From Nitratireductor alexandrii (GTDB lineage Bacteria; Pseudomonadota; Alphaproteobacteria; Rhizobiales; Rhizobiaceae), in the NCBI RefSeq assembly GCF_004000215.1, contig NZ_RBVY01000009.1, positions 1 to 64,000 on the forward strand: a DNA stretch of 64,000 nucleotides. Direction: 5' to 3'. Within the stretch, counting starts at the first letter, position 1. Each line of letters opens with the position of its first letter. This document shows positions 63,013 through 64,000 of this stretch, one piece after another. The notes under the pieces were generated by a model. The model did not search any database, was not told the origin of the DNA, and saw nothing but the letters and a program-made list of their open reading frames with translations. The position numbers and the translations under genes are program-made.

Positions 63013-64000
63013 ATGGGGGTCGTGCGCCGGTTGAGCGCCAGTTTCGAGCGCGCGGTGGGGGTGAGTGAACTCGATCCGTCGATCCGCGCGGGTTTGCATC
63101 GCCAGCAGATCAGGGCCATCGTAGAGGTTCTGCCGATCGCCGCGGCCGGGGCGATCGTCGCGGCACTGTCGCTGGTATGGGTCGCCGCCGGTACGTCGGC
63201 ATTTCCGGCGGTCCTGATTTGGGCCGCGGCACTTCTGGTTTCGCTGCGAAGAGGACTGACCTTGTGGCGCGGCAGCGTGCACGACGGCGCCCCAGGCGAC
63301 GGGACGCTGCGCGCCATCGTTACCGACACGCTGATTGCCGGAACGCTTTGGGGGCTCGTGCCGATCTTGCTGATAGGGCAGGATCAGGCGACGGTCACCC
63401 TGATCACGGCTGTGGCGATCGCCGGCATGTTGAGTGCCGGCGGCCTTATCCTGGTCACCCTTCCGCAGGCGGCACTGGCGTTTCTGGTGCCGATTTTCCT
63501 CGGCTCCCTCGTTGCGCTTACCCAGATGCAGGACGGTGCCACAGCGCTTGTTCTGGCCGTACTGCTGGTCTGCTTCATGGCCGTCATCATATTGGCGAGC
63601 CAGCGCCATGTGCGCGACTTCGTCGTGCACCGGGTGTCGGAAATGAAGATCAGCGAGCAGAACGAGATCATTTCCCTGTTGCTCAAGGAGTTTGAGGAAA
63701 ACTCCTCCGACTGGCTGTGGGAATTTGATTGCGACGGACGGATCGATCGGGTTTCGGAGCGCTTCGAGGCCGCGGCCGGCCGCACGCGGGCGGCGCTTGT
63801 CGGTGTCGATTTCCTCGCCTTTCTGCAAGGCTTGGGCGATGGAAACGATCCCGTCATCCGCGGCATTAAGACCGCGATCGCCGACGGTGCGCCGTTTTCC
63901 GATGTCGAGATCCGGATCGGCGAGGCCCCCGGCGAAACCTGGTGGCGGATGACCGGCAAGCCGGCGCGCGACGAGTTCGGGGCCTATCGCGGCTATATCG
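63013..64000 (+). CDS. Membrane PAS-domain signalling protein, 5' part (window ends inside)
   Basis: ATG 63013 (or GTG 63004) opens a frame that runs off the window. The first about 200 residues hold five to six hydrophobic segments (VLPIAAAGAIVAALSLVWVA, LIAGTLWGLVPILLIG, VAIAGMLSAGGLILVTL, ATALVLAVLLVCFMAVIIL). A short coiled coil follows, then a PAS domain (SDWLWEFDCDGRIDRVSERFEA...). Rhizobial proteins of this layout usually end in GGDEF/EAL c-di-GMP domains or a histidine kinase; the C-terminus is not visible. Confidence 0.75.
   Translation, partial: MGVVRRLSASFERAVGVSELDPSIRAGLHRQQIRAIVEVLPIAAAGAIVAALSLVWVAAGTSAFPAVLIWAAALLVSLRRGLTLWRGSVHDGAPGDGTLRAIVTDTLIAGTLWGLVPILLIGQDQATVTLITAVAIAGMLSAGGLILVTLPQAALAFLVPIFLGSLVALTQMQDGATALVLAVLLVCFMAVIILASQRHVRDFVVHRVSEMKISEQNEIISLLLKEFEENSSDWLWEFDCDGRIDRVSERFEAAAGRTRAALVGVDFLAFLQGLGDGNDPVIRGIKTAIADGAPFSDVEIRIGEAPGETWWRMTGKPARDEFGAYRGYI

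Overview
The window looks like chromosomal DNA of an alphaproteobacterium, most likely of the order Hyphomicrobiales (Rhizobiales). Codon use is GC-rich, the housekeeping genes are of rhizobial/Brucella type (mgsA, glk, an MsbA-like ABC exporter, dapB, gpmA, hmgA with its DUF2783-linked monooxygenase), and an Omp25-like outer-membrane barrel is present. It splits into two parts: a lower-GC mobile accessory region (about 1-25.1 kb) and a high-GC host chromosome (about 26.5-64 kb). The junction is a tRNA-Arg(CCG) gene at 25104-25180 on the minus strand. Its 3' end faces the accessory region, as expected for integration at a tRNA 3' end. The left end of the element is not seen and probably lies outside the window.

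Accessory region. From left to right: an IS3/IS407-type insertion sequence (40-1330) beside a gene remnant; a mobilisation module (MobC- and MobA-like relaxase proteins, 2223-3937, behind an oriT-like repeat region); two small genes; and a strongly folded non-coding stretch ending in a terminator (4685-4978). Then comes defence cargo: a three-gene Fic / OLD-family nuclease / UvrD helicase operon resembling Gabija with an added Fic gene (5080-10220), and a convergent operon of a short prokaryotic Argonaute with a nuclease-APAZ partner (SPARDA-like) and a third, histidine-rich repeat gene (10250-13494). Next are a second folded non-coding block (13760-14015), a Swt1-type HEPN gene coupled to a DUF5343 gene, and an IS1595-family transposon (15123-17245) sitting inside that DUF5343 gene with a perfect 8-bp target duplication. 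A small operon with an HEPN-like protein, a second IS1595 transposase, and the rest of the transfer module follow: a type IV coupling protein at 21077, accessory genes, and a large serine recombinase whose reading frame runs through the tRNA gene. The picture is an integrated mobilisable element whose relaxase and coupling-protein halves are separated by stacked anti-phage cargo and later IS insertions.

Host region. A decayed IS3 element (25375-26315) lies at the junction. It is followed by glucuronate isomerase, an epimerase, an ArnT-like glycosyltransferase and a second glycosyltransferase; a homogentisate/aromatic catabolic cluster (31777-36522); and an XRE-cupin regulator divergent from a seven-gene catabolic operon with a complete TRAP transporter (37325-44609). 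Next come NDUFA9-like, TauE/SafE, UppP, GST, QueG, an SDR protein and MepA; then mgsA, glk, an ABC exporter, dapB and gpmA; then GNAT and an outer-membrane barrel protein. The end holds a signalling group: a hybrid histidine kinase, two single-domain response regulators, a CqsA/LqsA-like alpha-oxoamine synthase, and a membrane PAS protein cut by the window end.

The most interesting parts are the Argonaute operon with its extra small repeat protein, the Fic-led Gabija-like operon, and the two chains of hairpins with no assigned function.
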